Positions 53,888 to 62,908 of a stretch of 64,000 nucleotides of DNA are shown piece after piece. The stretch is taken from positions 62,001-126,000 of the forward strand of contig NZ_VCHQ01000003.1 in the NCBI RefSeq assembly GCF_005860775.1, given 5' to 3'. Source of the stretch: Klebsiella indica (lineage in GTDB: Bacteria; Pseudomonadota; Gammaproteobacteria; Enterobacterales; Enterobacteriaceae). The translations under genes were made by a program, and so were the position numbers. Within the stretch, counting starts at the first letter, position 1; each line of letters begins with the position of its first letter. Below the pieces are notes generated by a model. That model made no database searches. It was not told the origin of the DNA and saw nothing but the letters and a program-made list of their open reading frames with translations.

Positions 53888-54188
53888 AGCTTCTCCATCA
53901 CGCCCAAGTGATCAGAACCTTAAAACAGCGTAGACGTTTTTTTGGTTTTGTGAGAAATCCCACGGATTAACCGCGAGACTGCTATCCGACGTAGAACAGA
54001 GGAAGGGAGATAACCCTTGCCGAAAGGCCATCCATGGTGAAACGGGATGCATCCTGCTCCCGTTAAGATTTGTTGAATATTCTATTTATGTGATACCGGA
54101 TTCAGTATAGGCCGCTAAAAACGGGCTTTCAATAAAAATATCTTAGCCAGCTAATGACTAAATCCGGGGGCCAAGTCAGGCGTCTATT
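53888..54188. promoter_or_regulatory. cfa upstream region and punC 3-prime flank
   Basis: This 301-bp AT-rich spacer contains no gene. In E. coli the corresponding region carries a sigma-70 and a sigma-S promoter and a long leader that pairs with small RNAs such as RydC. I could not assign these elements here by eye. Confidence 0.45.
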
Positions 54189-55373
54189 TTAGGCATGCGA
54201 CGTGTCAGTTACCCGCCGCGCAGCGTTGTGTTGCAGACGATAACCGATGCCGGCAAGCACAATGGAGACCAGCATCACGCGGGTGGTGGTTTGCAGCGGA
54301 TGCGCAATGAGTGCCGAGACAAGCAGACTGGTAACGAAACAGAGACCGAGCTGTAAGGTATTTTGCAACGCGGCGGCGCGGCCGGTGGCCTGTGGAAAGG
54401 GCTTCAGGGCCTGAGCGACAACGATGGGATAAATTCCCGCATTTACCGCCGCCATGGCGCAGAACGGGATCATCAATCCGACCAGCGTGACATTATCCTG
54501 CAGGCCGGTCATCCAGATGGCGGCAACGCTGATAGTGAAGATAGCCAGCAGCCAGGGCAGGATTTGCCCGCCTGACCACTTTTGCAGGGCCGCGCGGCAG
54601 CCGTAACCGCCCACCAGAAAAGCGATAGTTTGCGGAATGTAGCTCAGACCGACCGCCGTTGGGCCATAGCCCATATCATGGAGAATAAAAGGTGAGCCGG
54701 TCAGCCAGGCAAAAAAGCTTGCGGAGCAGGCGGCGTAAATCAGCACATTACCGCTATATTCACGTGAGCGAAGCAGGGTAAAGAAAGTGAGCTTTTGCTG
54801 TGTATTGACGGATGGCTTATTAACAGATCTCAGACGAATGGTCGGCAGGATCAGCACCAGAGCCACAGCGGCCAGGACAGCAAAAATAGCCTGCCAGTCG
54901 AAATGTACCAACAGCCAGCTACCGAGCAGCGGCGCCAGCGCGGGAGAGAGTCCGACCAGCGGCATAATGGTGGCAAAAATACGGTTCGTGCGATGCGCCG
55001 GATAGTAATCGGTGACCAGCGCCTGCCAGGTGACTGCGGCGGCGCAAACGCCAATGGCCTGGACAAAACGCAGCGCCAGCATCAGCCGGGTGTCCTGAAC
55101 CCAGAGCATGCCCAGACAGCCGAGGGCGAAAATCAGTAGGCCGCAGAACAGCACCGGCTTACGACCGTAGCGGTCAGAGACGGGCCCCCAGAACAGTTGT
55201 CCAATAGCAAAGCCGGCAAGGAATAAGCTCAGGCTGGCGCTGACCGCGGACGCGGAGGTATTCAAATCCTGTTGAATGGCGGCAAACGCCGGCAAATACA
55301 TATCAGTGGCGAGGAAACCGAGCACGCTAAGCCCCGCCAGCCAGACTAAAAATCCTTTCCCAGGTTGTTGCAT
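54189..55373 (-). CDS. punC: Purine nucleoside transporter PunC (MFS, Bcr/CflA type)
   Basis: The 394-residue MFS protein has features [54 protein letters not shown] and an overall match to E. coli YdhC/PunC. It imports adenosine and other purine nucleosides (known for E. coli PunC). It is divergent from punR, its LysR-type activator, as in E. coli. Confidence 0.9.
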   Translation of the reverse strand: MQQPGKGFLVWLAGLSVLGFLATDMYLPAFAAIQQDLNTSASAVSASLSLFLAGFAIGQLFWGPVSDRYGRKPVLFCGLLIFALGCLGMLWVQDTRLMLALRFVQAIGVCAAAVTWQALVTDYYPAHRTNRIFATIMPLVGLSPALAPLLGSWLLVHFDWQAIFAVLAAVALVLILPTIRLRSVNKPSVNTQQKLTFFTLLRSREYSGNVLIYAACSASFFAWLTGSPFILHDMGYGPTAVGLSYIPQTIAFLVGGYGCRAALQKWSGGQILPWLLAIFTISVAAIWMTGLQDNVTLVGLMIPFCAMAAVNAGIYPIVVAQALKPFPQATGRAAALQNTLQLGLCFVTSLLVSALIAHPLQTTTRVMLVSIVLAGIGYRLQHNAARRVTDTSHA

Positions 55374-55485
55374 AAAACTCTCATTTCAGTGATACGGCGA
55401 TGATGCGGCAGAGTGTAGGGAGTGCATTCCGGCTTGTGAAACGCTAATATTTGTTCGTTCATTTCAAAAATTTTGCAGGCAAAAA

Positions 55486-56397
55486 ATGTGGTCGGAATAC
55501 TCGCTTGAAGTTGTTGATGCTGTTGCCCGCAATGGCAGCTTTAGCGCCGCAGCGCAGGAGTTGCATCGTGTGCCTTCTGCTGTCAGCTATACCGTTCGTC
55601 AACTGGAAGAGTGGCTGGCGGTTCCGCTGTTTGAACGTCGTCATCGGGATGTGGAATTAACGCCCGCCGGAGTCTGGTTTCTGCAGGAAGGGCGCTCTGT
55701 TATCAAAAAAATGCAGATCACCCGTCAGCAGTGCCAGCAGATAGCCAACGGCTGGCGCGGGCAGTTGTCCATCGCAGTCGATAACATCGTCAAACCCACG
55801 CGTATGCGGCAAATGATCGTTGATTTTTATCGCCATTTTGACGACGTTGAGCTGATTGTTTCTCAGGAGGTTTTCAACGGCGTCTGGGACGCGCTGGCCG
55901 ATGGCCGTGCGGAATTAGCGATCGGGGCGACGCGTTCGATTCCGGTCGGGGGGCGCTATGCCTTCCGTGATATGGGGATGCTGAGCTGGAGTTGCGTTGT
56001 CGCCAGCCACCATCCGCTGGCAAAAATGGCGGGCCCACTGAGCGACGATGTATTACGCAACTGGCCATCGCTGGTCAGAGAGGATACGTCACGTTCGTTG
56101 CCGAAGCGCACGACCTGGCTGCTGGATAATCAGAAGAGGGTAGTGGTGCCGGACTGGGATGCTTCCGCAACCTGCCTTTCCGCCGGACTGTGTGTCGGCA
56201 TGGTGCCAGAACATCTGGCGCGTCCGTGGCTGGATAGCGGTAAATGGGCTGCGCTGGCGCTGGAAAATCCATTCCCGGACGCCGCCTGTTGCCTGACCTG
56301 GCAACAAAGCGATGCATCTCCTGCGCTGCTGTGGCTGCTGGATTATCTTGGCGACAGCGAAACGCTGAACCGTGAATGGTTGCGGGCGCCGGAATAA
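55486..56397 (+). CDS. punR: LysR-family activator PunR
   Basis: The 303-residue protein starts MWSEYSLEVVDAVARNGSFSAAAQELHRVPSAVSYTVRQLEEWL, a LysR HTH nearly identical to E. coli YdhB/PunR. It then has a substrate-binding-like domain. It activates the divergent punC. The C-terminus stops at LRAPE, a few residues shorter than the E. coli protein. The 112 bp between the two starts hold the shared control region. Confidence 0.92.
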   Translation: MWSEYSLEVVDAVARNGSFSAAAQELHRVPSAVSYTVRQLEEWLAVPLFERRHRDVELTPAGVWFLQEGRSVIKKMQITRQQCQQIANGWRGQLSIAVDNIVKPTRMRQMIVDFYRHFDDVELIVSQEVFNGVWDALADGRAELAIGATRSIPVGGRYAFRDMGMLSWSCVVASHHPLAKMAGPLSDDVLRNWPSLVREDTSRSLPKRTTWLLDNQKRVVVPDWDASATCLSAGLCVGMVPEHLARPWLDSGKWAALALENPFPDAACCLTWQQSDASPALLWLLDYLGDSETLNREWLRAPE

Positions 56398-56415
56398 CCG
56401 ACGCCGCACATGGTG

Positions 56416-57441
56416 TTAACGACGGTAATCGATAAACGGGCCATCGGCCACCGAACGGCGCTCGACAAGGCGCGGATGCACTTCAATCGACCGGGAGACT
56501 TCACGTTTATTGACGATACGGTCCAGTAGCATGTTGAATGCAGCCTCGCCCAGCGAGTCTTTTGGCTGATGGATGGTGGTCAGCGCAGGGCTGAAGTAGC
56601 GAGCGTTGCGCACATTATCATAACCGATCAGCGAAATATCCTGCGGTACGCGCAGGCCCATTTCGTCCGCTGCGCAGATTGCACCCATTGCCATAATATC
56701 CCCGCCGCAGAAAATTGCCGTCGGGCGGTGATGCTGGCTGAGAATTTGTTGCATTGCGCGATAGCCGGATTCCGGCTCAAAATCACCCTGTACAATCCAG
56801 TTTTCAGGAACAGTAATTCGCGCCTCTTCCATGGCTTTCATAAAGCCCGCCAGCCGACCGGCGCCAGTGTTGCGCTCCAGCGGGCCGGGGATGACCCCAA
56901 TATCGTGATGGCCGCGCTCAATCAGATAGCGTCCGGCAAGGTAGCCGCCTTCAAAGGCGTTATCGATCACCGCGTCGGTGAAATCGGCTTTTGCTTCCCC
57001 CCAGTCCATTACCACCATGGGAATATGGCGGTACTCTTCCAGCATACTCAACACCGATTCCGGATATTCAGAACACATCACCAGCAGACCATCTACGCGT
57101 TTTTGCGCCATCATTGACAAATAGGCGCGCTGTTTCTCAGGATCGTTCCAGGCGTTGCCGAGGATCAGGGTGTAGCCTTTCTGGAAGCAGCTTTTCTCAA
57201 CTGATTCAATAATTTCCGCAAAATAGGCCGCTTCGCTGCTGGTAGCCAGCAGACCAATAGACTTGGTGTGATTCACCTTCAGGCTACGGGCGACAGCGCT
57301 GGGAGAGTAGTGCAGTTCTTTAATCGCCGCCCATACTGCATTGCGCGTCTCTTCCGCAACGAAACGCGTTTTGTTAATTACGTGTGAAACAGTTGTAGTG
57401 GAAACGTTTGCGCGCTTCGCTACATCTTTAATAGTTGCCAT
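56416..57441 (-). CDS. purR: Purine repressor PurR (LacI family)
   Basis: The 341-residue protein is closely matched to E. coli PurR (341). It has an N-terminal LacI HTH ([32 protein letters not shown]) and hinge helix ([11 protein letters not shown]), then a ribose-binding-like domain that binds hypoxanthine or guanine. It represses purine synthesis genes. Two PUR-box-like sites, one upstream and one inside the gene, indicate autoregulation as in E. coli. Confidence 0.96.
   Translation of the reverse strand: MATIKDVAKRANVSTTTVSHVINKTRFVAEETRNAVWAAIKELHYSPSAVARSLKVNHTKSIGLLATSSEAAYFAEIIESVEKSCFQKGYTLILGNAWNDPEKQRAYLSMMAQKRVDGLLVMCSEYPESVLSMLEEYRHIPMVVMDWGEAKADFTDAVIDNAFEGGYLAGRYLIERGHHDIGVIPGPLERNTGAGRLAGFMKAMEEARITVPENWIVQGDFEPESGYRAMQQILSQHHRPTAIFCGGDIMAMGAICAADEMGLRVPQDISLIGYDNVRNARYFSPALTTIHQPKDSLGEAAFNMLLDRIVNKREVSRSIEVHPRLVERRSVADGPFIDYRR
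57398..57413. promoter_or_regulatory. PUR-box-like site inside purR
   Basis: GTGGAAACGTTTGCGC matches 12 of 16 positions of the palindrome ACGCAAACGTTTGCGT. It overlaps the HTH codons near the start of purR, the position of the second autoregulatory operator in E. coli. Confidence 0.65.
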
Positions 57442-57484
57442 TATTCCTCACTCCAGACCTTGACCTGATCGTCTGTGTATCGCT

Positions 57485-57500
57485 ACGTAAACGTTTGCCT
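57485..57500. promoter_or_regulatory. PUR box upstream of purR
   Basis: ACGTAAACGTTTGCCT keeps the AAACGTTT core and most flanks of the PurR operator. It lies 44 bp before the purR start codon. Confidence 0.75.
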
Positions 57501-57736
57501 GCACACACCCTGATGCTAAAAATCATCATTGCATCACGTCGGGAAAACGACACAGAACGACAGGAAGGGGTCAATGGCCGATACGCTTTCAAATTAGCGT
57601 GGAATTTTGTCCGATCTTGGGGCAAAGGGGAAGAGTAAAAATGTGCATCATGCTAAATCTCGGAAGATTTTTACGCTATTCTGTGCAAAAATGATCGTAC
57701 TCACTTTTTATGTTGGGATAATCAGGGGGAAAATTG

Positions 57737-57826
57737 ATGGATACAAATTTAAGGTATTCGCTGACAACAACGATTATTGTCCTGGGCTTGATTGTTGCTG
57801 CAGGATTAACCGCAGTATTGCACTAA
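57737..57826 (+). CDS. ynhF: Small membrane protein YnhF
   Basis: The 29-residue protein (MDTNLRYSLTTTIIVLGLIV...) is one transmembrane helix and matches E. coli YnhF in length, sequence and place between purR and ydhP. SD GGGGGA precedes ATG 57737. YnhF is a stress-induced inner-membrane protein that retains formyl-Met in E. coli; its role is unknown. Confidence 0.92.
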   Translation: MDTNLRYSLTTTIIVLGLIVAAGLTAVLH

Positions 57827-57992
57827 TTTCACGTCAGGGAGACATCGCGCTCCCTTTTTTATCTGACGATTATTATCCGTTTTGCAAAAATCTTTTGCCA
57901 TTTCGTTTACTTCTGCTTTTCTGTGATTGATGTCATGCTTTTAGCTTCTGACGCAATGCCGTTGTAGAAGGCGGCCTGATGGAGTGTTTTGC

Positions 57993-59159
57993 ATGAAAAT
58001 TAATTTCCCCTTGCTTGCTCTGGCGATCGGGGCTTTCGGTATCGGTACGACCGAGTTTTCCCCAATGGGCATGTTACCGGTTATTGCCAAAGGCGTGGAT
58101 GTTTCAATTCCGGTGGCGGGAATGTTGATTAGCGCCTATGCCATCGGCGTCATGATCGGTGCGCCGCTGATGACGTTATTGCTCTCTCATCGGGCGCGCA
58201 GAAATGCGCTGGTTTTTCTGATGGCTATTTTTACTTTAGGCAATGTGCTCTCGGCAATTGCGCCGGATTACACCATGCTGCTGCTGTCGCGTATTATCAC
58301 CAGTCTTAATCATGGCGCGTTCTTTGGCTTAGGCTCGGTGGTGGCGGCGAGCGTGGTGCCAAAACATAAACAGGCCAGCGCTGTGGCGACAATGTTTATG
58401 GGGCTGACGATTGCCAATATCGGCGGTGTTCCCGCAGCAACCTGGCTGGGTGAGACCATCGGCTGGCGTATGTCGTTTCTGGCTATGGCGGGTCTGGGTA
58501 TCGTGGCGATGACAGGCCTGTGGTTTTCCCTGGCGAAAGGCAGTAGTGGGGAGCGTCCGAACGTGAAGCAGGAACTGTCGGTGCTGATGCGCCCGCAGGT
58601 ACTATCGGCCTTGCTCACGACCGTACTGGGGGCTGGCGCGATGTTCACGCTCTATACCTATATTTCGCCCGTGCTGCGGACGATCAACAATGCGTCTCCG
58701 CTGTTTATTACAGCCATGCTGGTGCTGATTGGCGTGGGCTTCTCATTGGGTAACTACCTTGGCGGGAAATTTGCGGACCGTTCTGTCACCGGAACGTTAA
58801 AAGGCTTTTTGTTGTTGCTGATGGCGATTATGCTGGCCATTCCGCTGCTGGCCAAATCGCAGACTGGCGCGGCTATCAGTATGGTTGTCTGGGGCATGGC
58901 GACCTTTGCGGTGGTGCCGCCTTTACAGATGCGCGTAATGCGGCTGGCTCACGAGGCGCCAGGGCTCTCCTCATCAGTGAATATCGGTGCCTTCAATCTT
59001 GGGAATGCGCTGGGCGCGGCTGTCGGCGGCGCGGTGATTTCCGCTGGTCTGGGGTACGCGTTTGTCCCGGTGATGGGCGCGATTATTGCTGGCCTCGCGT
59101 TCTTGCTGGTGCTGTTCAGCGGCGGGACGCAACAGGAAGAAGCCTTCGCCAACCACTAA
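57993..59159 (+). CDS. ydhP: MFS transporter YdhP
   Basis: ATG 57993 gives 388 residues, matching E. coli YdhP from MKINFPLLALAIGAFGIGTTEFSPMGMLP onward. An in-frame GTG at 57984 is not needed. It has twelve helices of the DHA1/AraJ-type, with ATMFMGLTIANIGGVPAATWLGE and SSSVNIGAFNLGNALGAAVGG. The substrate is not established. Confidence 0.92.
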   Translation: MKINFPLLALAIGAFGIGTTEFSPMGMLPVIAKGVDVSIPVAGMLISAYAIGVMIGAPLMTLLLSHRARRNALVFLMAIFTLGNVLSAIAPDYTMLLLSRIITSLNHGAFFGLGSVVAASVVPKHKQASAVATMFMGLTIANIGGVPAATWLGETIGWRMSFLAMAGLGIVAMTGLWFSLAKGSSGERPNVKQELSVLMRPQVLSALLTTVLGAGAMFTLYTYISPVLRTINNASPLFITAMLVLIGVGFSLGNYLGGKFADRSVTGTLKGFLLLLMAIMLAIPLLAKSQTGAAISMVVWGMATFAVVPPLQMRVMRLAHEAPGLSSSVNIGAFNLGNALGAAVGGAVISAGLGYAFVPVMGAIIAGLAFLLVLFSGGTQQEEAFANH

Positions 59160-59180
59160 TATTGCATGAACTGAAAAAAT

Positions 59181-59210
59181 AACCGCAGAAAGGGCAATCT
59201 TTCTGCGGTT
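59181..59210. terminator. Bidirectional terminator between ydhP and sodB
   Basis: AACCGCAGAAAG (59181-59192) pairs with CTTTCTGCGGTT (59199-59210) around GGCAAT. T-rich tails follow on both strands (TGCTTTT on plus, ATTTTTTC on minus). Confidence 0.9.
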
Positions 59211-59215
59211 TGCTT

Positions 59216-59797
59216 TTAGGCGGCCAGATTAGCGGCAACAAACTTCCAGTTTACCAGCGCCCAGAAGTGTTCCAGATAGTTCGGGCGAGCGTTACGGTAG
59301 TCGATATAGTAAGCATGTTCCCAGACATCCACGGTCAGCAGCGGCGTGGCATCGCCAGTCAGCGGCGTGCCCGCGTTGCTGGTGGAGACAATAGCGAGGC
59401 TGCCGTCGGCGTTTTTCACCAGCCAGGTCCAGCCTGCGCCGAAGTTTTTAGCGGCTGCGTCGGTGAATTTGGCTTTGAAATCCGCAAAACTGCCGAAGGA
59501 TTTAGCGATAACTGCCGCCAGTGCGCCTTCCGGTTCGCCGCCCGCATTGGGTGCCAGGCAGTTCCAGTAGAAGGTGTGGTTCCAGACCTGGGCTGCGTTA
59601 TTAAAGACGCCGCCGTCGGAAGAACGCACGATCTCTTCTAAGGTTTTGCCTTCAAACGCAGTCCCCTTGATCAGGTTGTTGAGGTTGGTGACATAGGCCT
59701 GGTGGTGTTTGCCATAATGGTATTCCAGGGTTTCTGCGGAAATGTGCGGCGCCAGGGCGTCTTTTGCATATGGTAATGCAGGTAATTCAAACGACAT
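59216..59797 (-). CDS. sodB: Iron superoxide dismutase
   Basis: ATG 59797 gives 193 residues, as in E. coli SodB, with the Fe ligands in HYGKHHQAY (His), WNHTFYWN (His) and DVWEHAYY (Asp, His). It dismutates superoxide in the cytoplasm. The leader GGAGAGTAGCAATG is the same as in E. coli, where RyhB pairs to block translation in low iron. The longer upstream open frame is not coding. Confidence 0.96.
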   Translation of the reverse strand: MSFELPALPYAKDALAPHISAETLEYHYGKHHQAYVTNLNNLIKGTAFEGKTLEEIVRSSDGGVFNNAAQVWNHTFYWNCLAPNAGGEPEGALAAVIAKSFGSFADFKAKFTDAAAKNFGAGWTWLVKNADGSLAIVSTSNAGTPLTGDATPLLTVDVWEHAYYIDYRNARPNYLEHFWALVNWKFVAANLAA

Positions 59798-60018
59798 TGC
59801 TACTCTCCTTTTTATCGTTATACCCGTCATACTTCGGCTGCATCCCGTGCAGTTTGTCCGTTCCAGGCGTGCCCTATGAAGGACCGCGCGGGCGTTGTAC
59901 AAAACGGCTCCCCGCTTCGTTATGCAACGCAAATTATTCAGGGCATTGGACGCGTAATAACCATGTATTTCGCAAGGTGATAGTAGCAAATTAAAAGATG
60001 TGACAAAAGAGAACGTTA

Positions 60019-60040
60019 CCCCGTCGTCGTCACGACGGGG
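60019..60040. terminator. Hairpin downstream of mepH
   Basis: CCCCGTCGT (60019-60027) pairs with ACGACGGGG (60032-60040) around CGTC, five bases past the mepH stop. The minus-strand tail (TAACGTTCTCTTTT) is only moderately T-rich. Confidence 0.65.
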
Positions 60041-60045
60041 CAGAA

Positions 60046-60930
60046 TCAGCGAATCGTTTTTGGCGTCATAACGCGTCGGGCGCCAACATAGTGACGTAAC
60101 CAGTAATCTTCACTTAATGAGGTTATCTGAATATCGCGACCGGTGCGCGGGGACTGAATGAACTTGCCGTTGCCCACATAGACGCCGACGTGATCGGCGG
60201 TACCGCGCCCACGGGTACGAAAGAAGACTAAATCTCCACTTTGCAGCTCGTCGCGATCGACCGGACGGGCATCGCGCAGGTGATACATCTCATTGGCAGT
60301 GCGCGGAATGTGGATTTTTACCAGATCTTTATAGGCGTAATACACCAGACCGCTGCAGTCAAACCCGGTGCGCGGCGAGGTACCGCCCCAGCGATAGGGC
60401 TTGCCAATCTGATTCATCAGTTTTGACATGGCGGTGTTCTGTGCTTTTTGTACCCGAATTTTGTGCGCTTCGGAAAGGGTGATCTTCCGTTCGTCGGCGA
60501 TGGGGCGGCAGCGGGTTTTATACCCCTTACGCACGATGCACTTTTTCTGGACGCTGGCCCGGACAACCCTGTTTTCAGCCACCGGTTTTGCCGGGCCTGC
60601 GCACAATTTTTTATAGCCTTTGCGGAGCACACATTTTTTCGTGGCGCTGGCGACCTGGCGATGAAGCGCGGTTTGGGTTGATGGCGTACCGGAAGTGGGG
60701 TGTGTTATCCGTCTGGTGGTCGAGGTTTTCTTGCTGGAGGTTCTGGCGCTGCTCTTGCTTCTGGAACTTACGGCTTTTTTCTTACGCTCCGGGGTGGTGC
60801 CTTTGGCCTGATGTGATTTTAGCGAAGCAGAAGTGTGCGTATGCCCGGAAGCATGCGCCAGGGGGGTAAGAGAAAACGATGTGAAAAGTAATGCACAGAG
60901 CGAAATCGCGGTTTTATTAAGACGCGCCAC
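60046..60930 (-). CDS. mepH: Peptidoglycan endopeptidase MepH (NlpC/P60)
   Basis: The 294-residue protein has a signal peptide (ending PLAHASGH), a long basic Lys/Ser/Thr-rich linker (residues about 30-165) and a C-terminal NlpC/P60 domain: [23 protein letters not shown] (catalytic Cys), [16 protein letters not shown] (His). It cuts D-Ala-mDAP cross-links during wall growth. It is about 20 residues longer than E. coli MepH; the extra length is in the linker, which carries repeated [11 protein letters not shown] / [11 protein letters not shown]-type motifs. Confidence 0.93.
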   Translation of the reverse strand: MARLNKTAISLCALLFTSFSLTPLAHASGHTHTSASLKSHQAKGTTPERKKKAVSSRSKSSARTSSKKTSTTRRITHPTSGTPSTQTALHRQVASATKKCVLRKGYKKLCAGPAKPVAENRVVRASVQKKCIVRKGYKTRCRPIADERKITLSEAHKIRVQKAQNTAMSKLMNQIGKPYRWGGTSPRTGFDCSGLVYYAYKDLVKIHIPRTANEMYHLRDARPVDRDELQSGDLVFFRTRGRGTADHVGVYVGNGKFIQSPRTGRDIQITSLSEDYWLRHYVGARRVMTPKTIR

Positions 60931-61269
60931 TGAGCAATCCTCTGGTTAAATTACAGACACATACAGATGCCTGACGATGAAAGACAAAACGCATCGATTC
61001 TAAAACATAAAATCCCGGAAAGTTAATACTCTTTTGTATCTAAAGTCTCGTTTGGTTAACATTTGCAAAAAAATACGTCCGGCAGCCGTTTCGCCGGGTG
61101 AAAAGTACGCAATGCGTTGCCGCCGATGGCAATAAAATAATATTTTTAAGGCAACTTTTGTCGACAGAAGATAAGATATGACAAGTGAAAAAAATGTTAT
61201 TATCGGTCCTGCGTTCAGAGCGCTACAATGACAGATTACTGCCGTAGAGAAGTTTAAGGAAGCACGACA

Positions 61270-61617
61270 ATGAGTACGACTGTAGAAAAAATCCAGCGTC
61301 AAATCGCTGAAAACCCAATCCTGCTGTACATGAAAGGGTCGCCGAAACTACCGAGCTGTGGTTTTTCCGCCCAGGCTGTACAAGCGCTCTCTGCCTGTGG
61401 CGAACGTTTTGCCTATGTTGATATCCTGCAGAACCCGGATATTCGCGCAGAGCTGCCGAAATATGCTAACTGGCCGACCTTCCCGCAGTTGTGGGTTGAT
61501 GGAGAGCTGGTCGGCGGTTGTGACATCGTGATTGAAATGTATCAGCGCGGCGAACTGCAGCAGTTGATCAAAGAAACGGCCGCGAAGTACAAGACCGACG
61601 AGCCGAAAGCAGAGTAA
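61270..61617 (+). CDS. grxD: Monothiol glutaredoxin GrxD
   Basis: The 115-residue protein has the CGFS active site (KLPSCGFSAQAV, Cys30), the WPTFPQLWVDGELVGGCDI glutathione/cluster-binding region and high similarity to E. coli GrxD. It carries [2Fe-2S] clusters with glutathione and BolA. SD AAGGAAG lies before ATG 61270. Confidence 0.96.
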   Translation: MSTTVEKIQRQIAENPILLYMKGSPKLPSCGFSAQAVQALSACGERFAYVDILQNPDIRAELPKYANWPTFPQLWVDGELVGGCDIVIEMYQRGELQQLIKETAAKYKTDEPKAE

Positions 61618-61633
61618 TTCGGCTGCCAATAAT

Positions 61634-61665
61634 AAAAAAGCGACTGCTGATGTAGTCGCTTTTTT
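61634..61665. terminator. Bidirectional terminator between grxD and rnt
   Basis: AAAAAAGCGACT (61634-61645) pairs with AGTCGCTTTTTT (61654-61665), giving U-tracts on both strands. Confidence 0.92.
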
Positions 61666-61670
61666 ATCGC

Positions 61671-62315
61671 TTATTCTTCAGTTTTGGCCAGTGGCCAGCC
61701 GCCAAGACGCTTCCAGCGGTTAACGATTTCGCAAAATAACTGCGCGGTTTGCTCAGTATCATACAGCGCCGAGTGCGCCTGGGCGCTATCAAAAGTCATT
61801 CCCGCGGCAATGCAGGCCTTTGACAAGACCGTCTGACCGAGCGCCAGCCCGCTTAGCGCGGCGGTATCGAAGGTAACAAACGGGTGGAATGGGTTACGTT
61901 TCAGGGCCGCGCGTTCTGCCGCCGCCATCGTAAAACTGTGATCGAACGTGGCATTATGCGCCACCATAATGGCGCGACTGCACTCGCTCTCTTTCATCCC
62001 CTTACGTACCATCTTGAAAATGGCGTGCAGCGCATCATATTCGCTCACCGCACCGCGTTCTGGGTCGTTTGGATTTATCCCATTAAACGCCAGGGCTTCG
62101 GGCTGCAGATTCGCGCCCGCGAAAGGTTCAACATGAAAATGCAACGTTTCGTCCGGCTTCAGCCAGCCTTGCTCATCCATCTTCAACGTAATAGCGGCGA
62201 TCTCCAGCAGGGCGTCGGTTTTGGCATTAAATCCGGCGGTTTCAACATCAATTACCACGGGATAAAAACCGCGAAAGCGGTCGCACAGACCATTAAGTTG
62301 AGCGTTCTCGGACAT
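61671..62315 (-). CDS. rnt: Ribonuclease T
   Basis: The 214-residue protein is a DEDDh exonuclease: [11 protein letters not shown] (Asp, Glu), HNATFDHSF (Asp) and [15 protein letters not shown] (His, Asp). It trims tRNA and other stable RNA 3-prime ends as a dimer. Length and sequence match E. coli Rnt. In E. coli lhr follows rnt; here grxD follows at once across a shared terminator. Confidence 0.95.
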   Translation of the reverse strand: MSENAQLNGLCDRFRGFYPVVIDVETAGFNAKTDALLEIAAITLKMDEQGWLKPDETLHFHVEPFAGANLQPEALAFNGINPNDPERGAVSEYDALHAIFKMVRKGMKESECSRAIMVAHNATFDHSFTMAAAERAALKRNPFHPFVTFDTAALSGLALGQTVLSKACIAAGMTFDSAQAHSALYDTEQTAQLFCEIVNRWKRLGGWPLAKTEE

Positions 62316-62395
62316 CAGATTCTCTTAGCGGAAAAAAAGTAGCGCGCATTATGGCAAATTTTGTCGCGCCTTGCAGCAGGAAGGGGAGAAAACAG

Positions 62396-62414
62396 CGGGC
62401 ACCCTGGGTGCCCG
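62396..62414 (-). terminator. Terminator of gloA
   Basis: CGGGCACC and GGTGCCCG (62396-62403, 62407-62414) pair around three bases. On the minus strand CTGTTTTCTCC follows. Confidence 0.7.
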
Positions 62415-62421
62415 AAGCAGA

Positions 62422-62829
62422 TCAGTTGCCGAGGCCTTTGCCGGCATCTTTCTCTTCAATCAGCTCGATTTTGTAACCGTCCGGATCTTCGACGAAAGCG
62501 ATGACCGTGGTGCCACCTTTAACCGGGCCCGCCTCACGCGTCACATTACCGCCATTCTGACGAATACGCTCGCAGGCTTCCGCTGCGTTTTCGACGCTCA
62601 GCGCGATATGACCATAGGCGCTACCGAGGTCGTACTTATCAACACCCCAGTTATAGGTCAGCTCAATAACAGCGGTATCGCTTTCTTCGCCGTAACCCAC
62701 GAATGCCAGCGAGTATTTATACTCCGTGTTTTCACTGGTGCGCAGCAGTTTCATGCCCAGTACATTGGTGTAAAAATCAATTGAACGTTGTAGATCGCCA
62801 ACGCGCAGCATGGTGTGAAGTAGGCGCAT
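62422..62829 (-). CDS. gloA: Lactoylglutathione lyase (glyoxalase I)
   Basis: The 135-residue protein matches E. coli Glo[51 protein letters not shown] and [14 protein letters not shown]. Metal ligands His5, Glu56, His74 and Glu122 (Ni/Co type) are in place. It converts the methylglyoxal-glutathione hemithioacetal to S-lactoylglutathione. It lies just downstream of nemA, as in E. coli where nemR-nemA-gloA is electrophile induced. Confidence 0.96.
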   Translation of the reverse strand: MRLLHTMLRVGDLQRSIDFYTNVLGMKLLRTSENTEYKYSLAFVGYGEESDTAVIELTYNWGVDKYDLGSAYGHIALSVENAAEACERIRQNGGNVTREAGPVKGGTTVIAFVEDPDGYKIELIEEKDAGKGLGN

Positions 62830-62873
62830 AATGTCCCCTATGCAATGAGTTTTGATACATCAGAACGTTGAGT

Positions 62874-62897
62874 ATAGCGGCGATAGCCCGCCGCTAT
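62874..62897. terminator. Hairpin between nemA and gloA
   Basis: ATAGCGGCG (62874-62882) pairs with CGCCGCTAT (62889-62897) around ATAGCC. There is no T-run, so partial termination or message stability between nemA and gloA is more likely than a full stop. Confidence 0.5.
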
Positions 62898-62908
62898 CAA
62901 TTAAGCGA

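Noticed and set aside
59798-59989. N-terminal extension of sodB by 64 codons
   Set aside because: The protein from ATG 59797 matches SodB exactly in start and length, and the extension covers the conserved RyhB-type leader.
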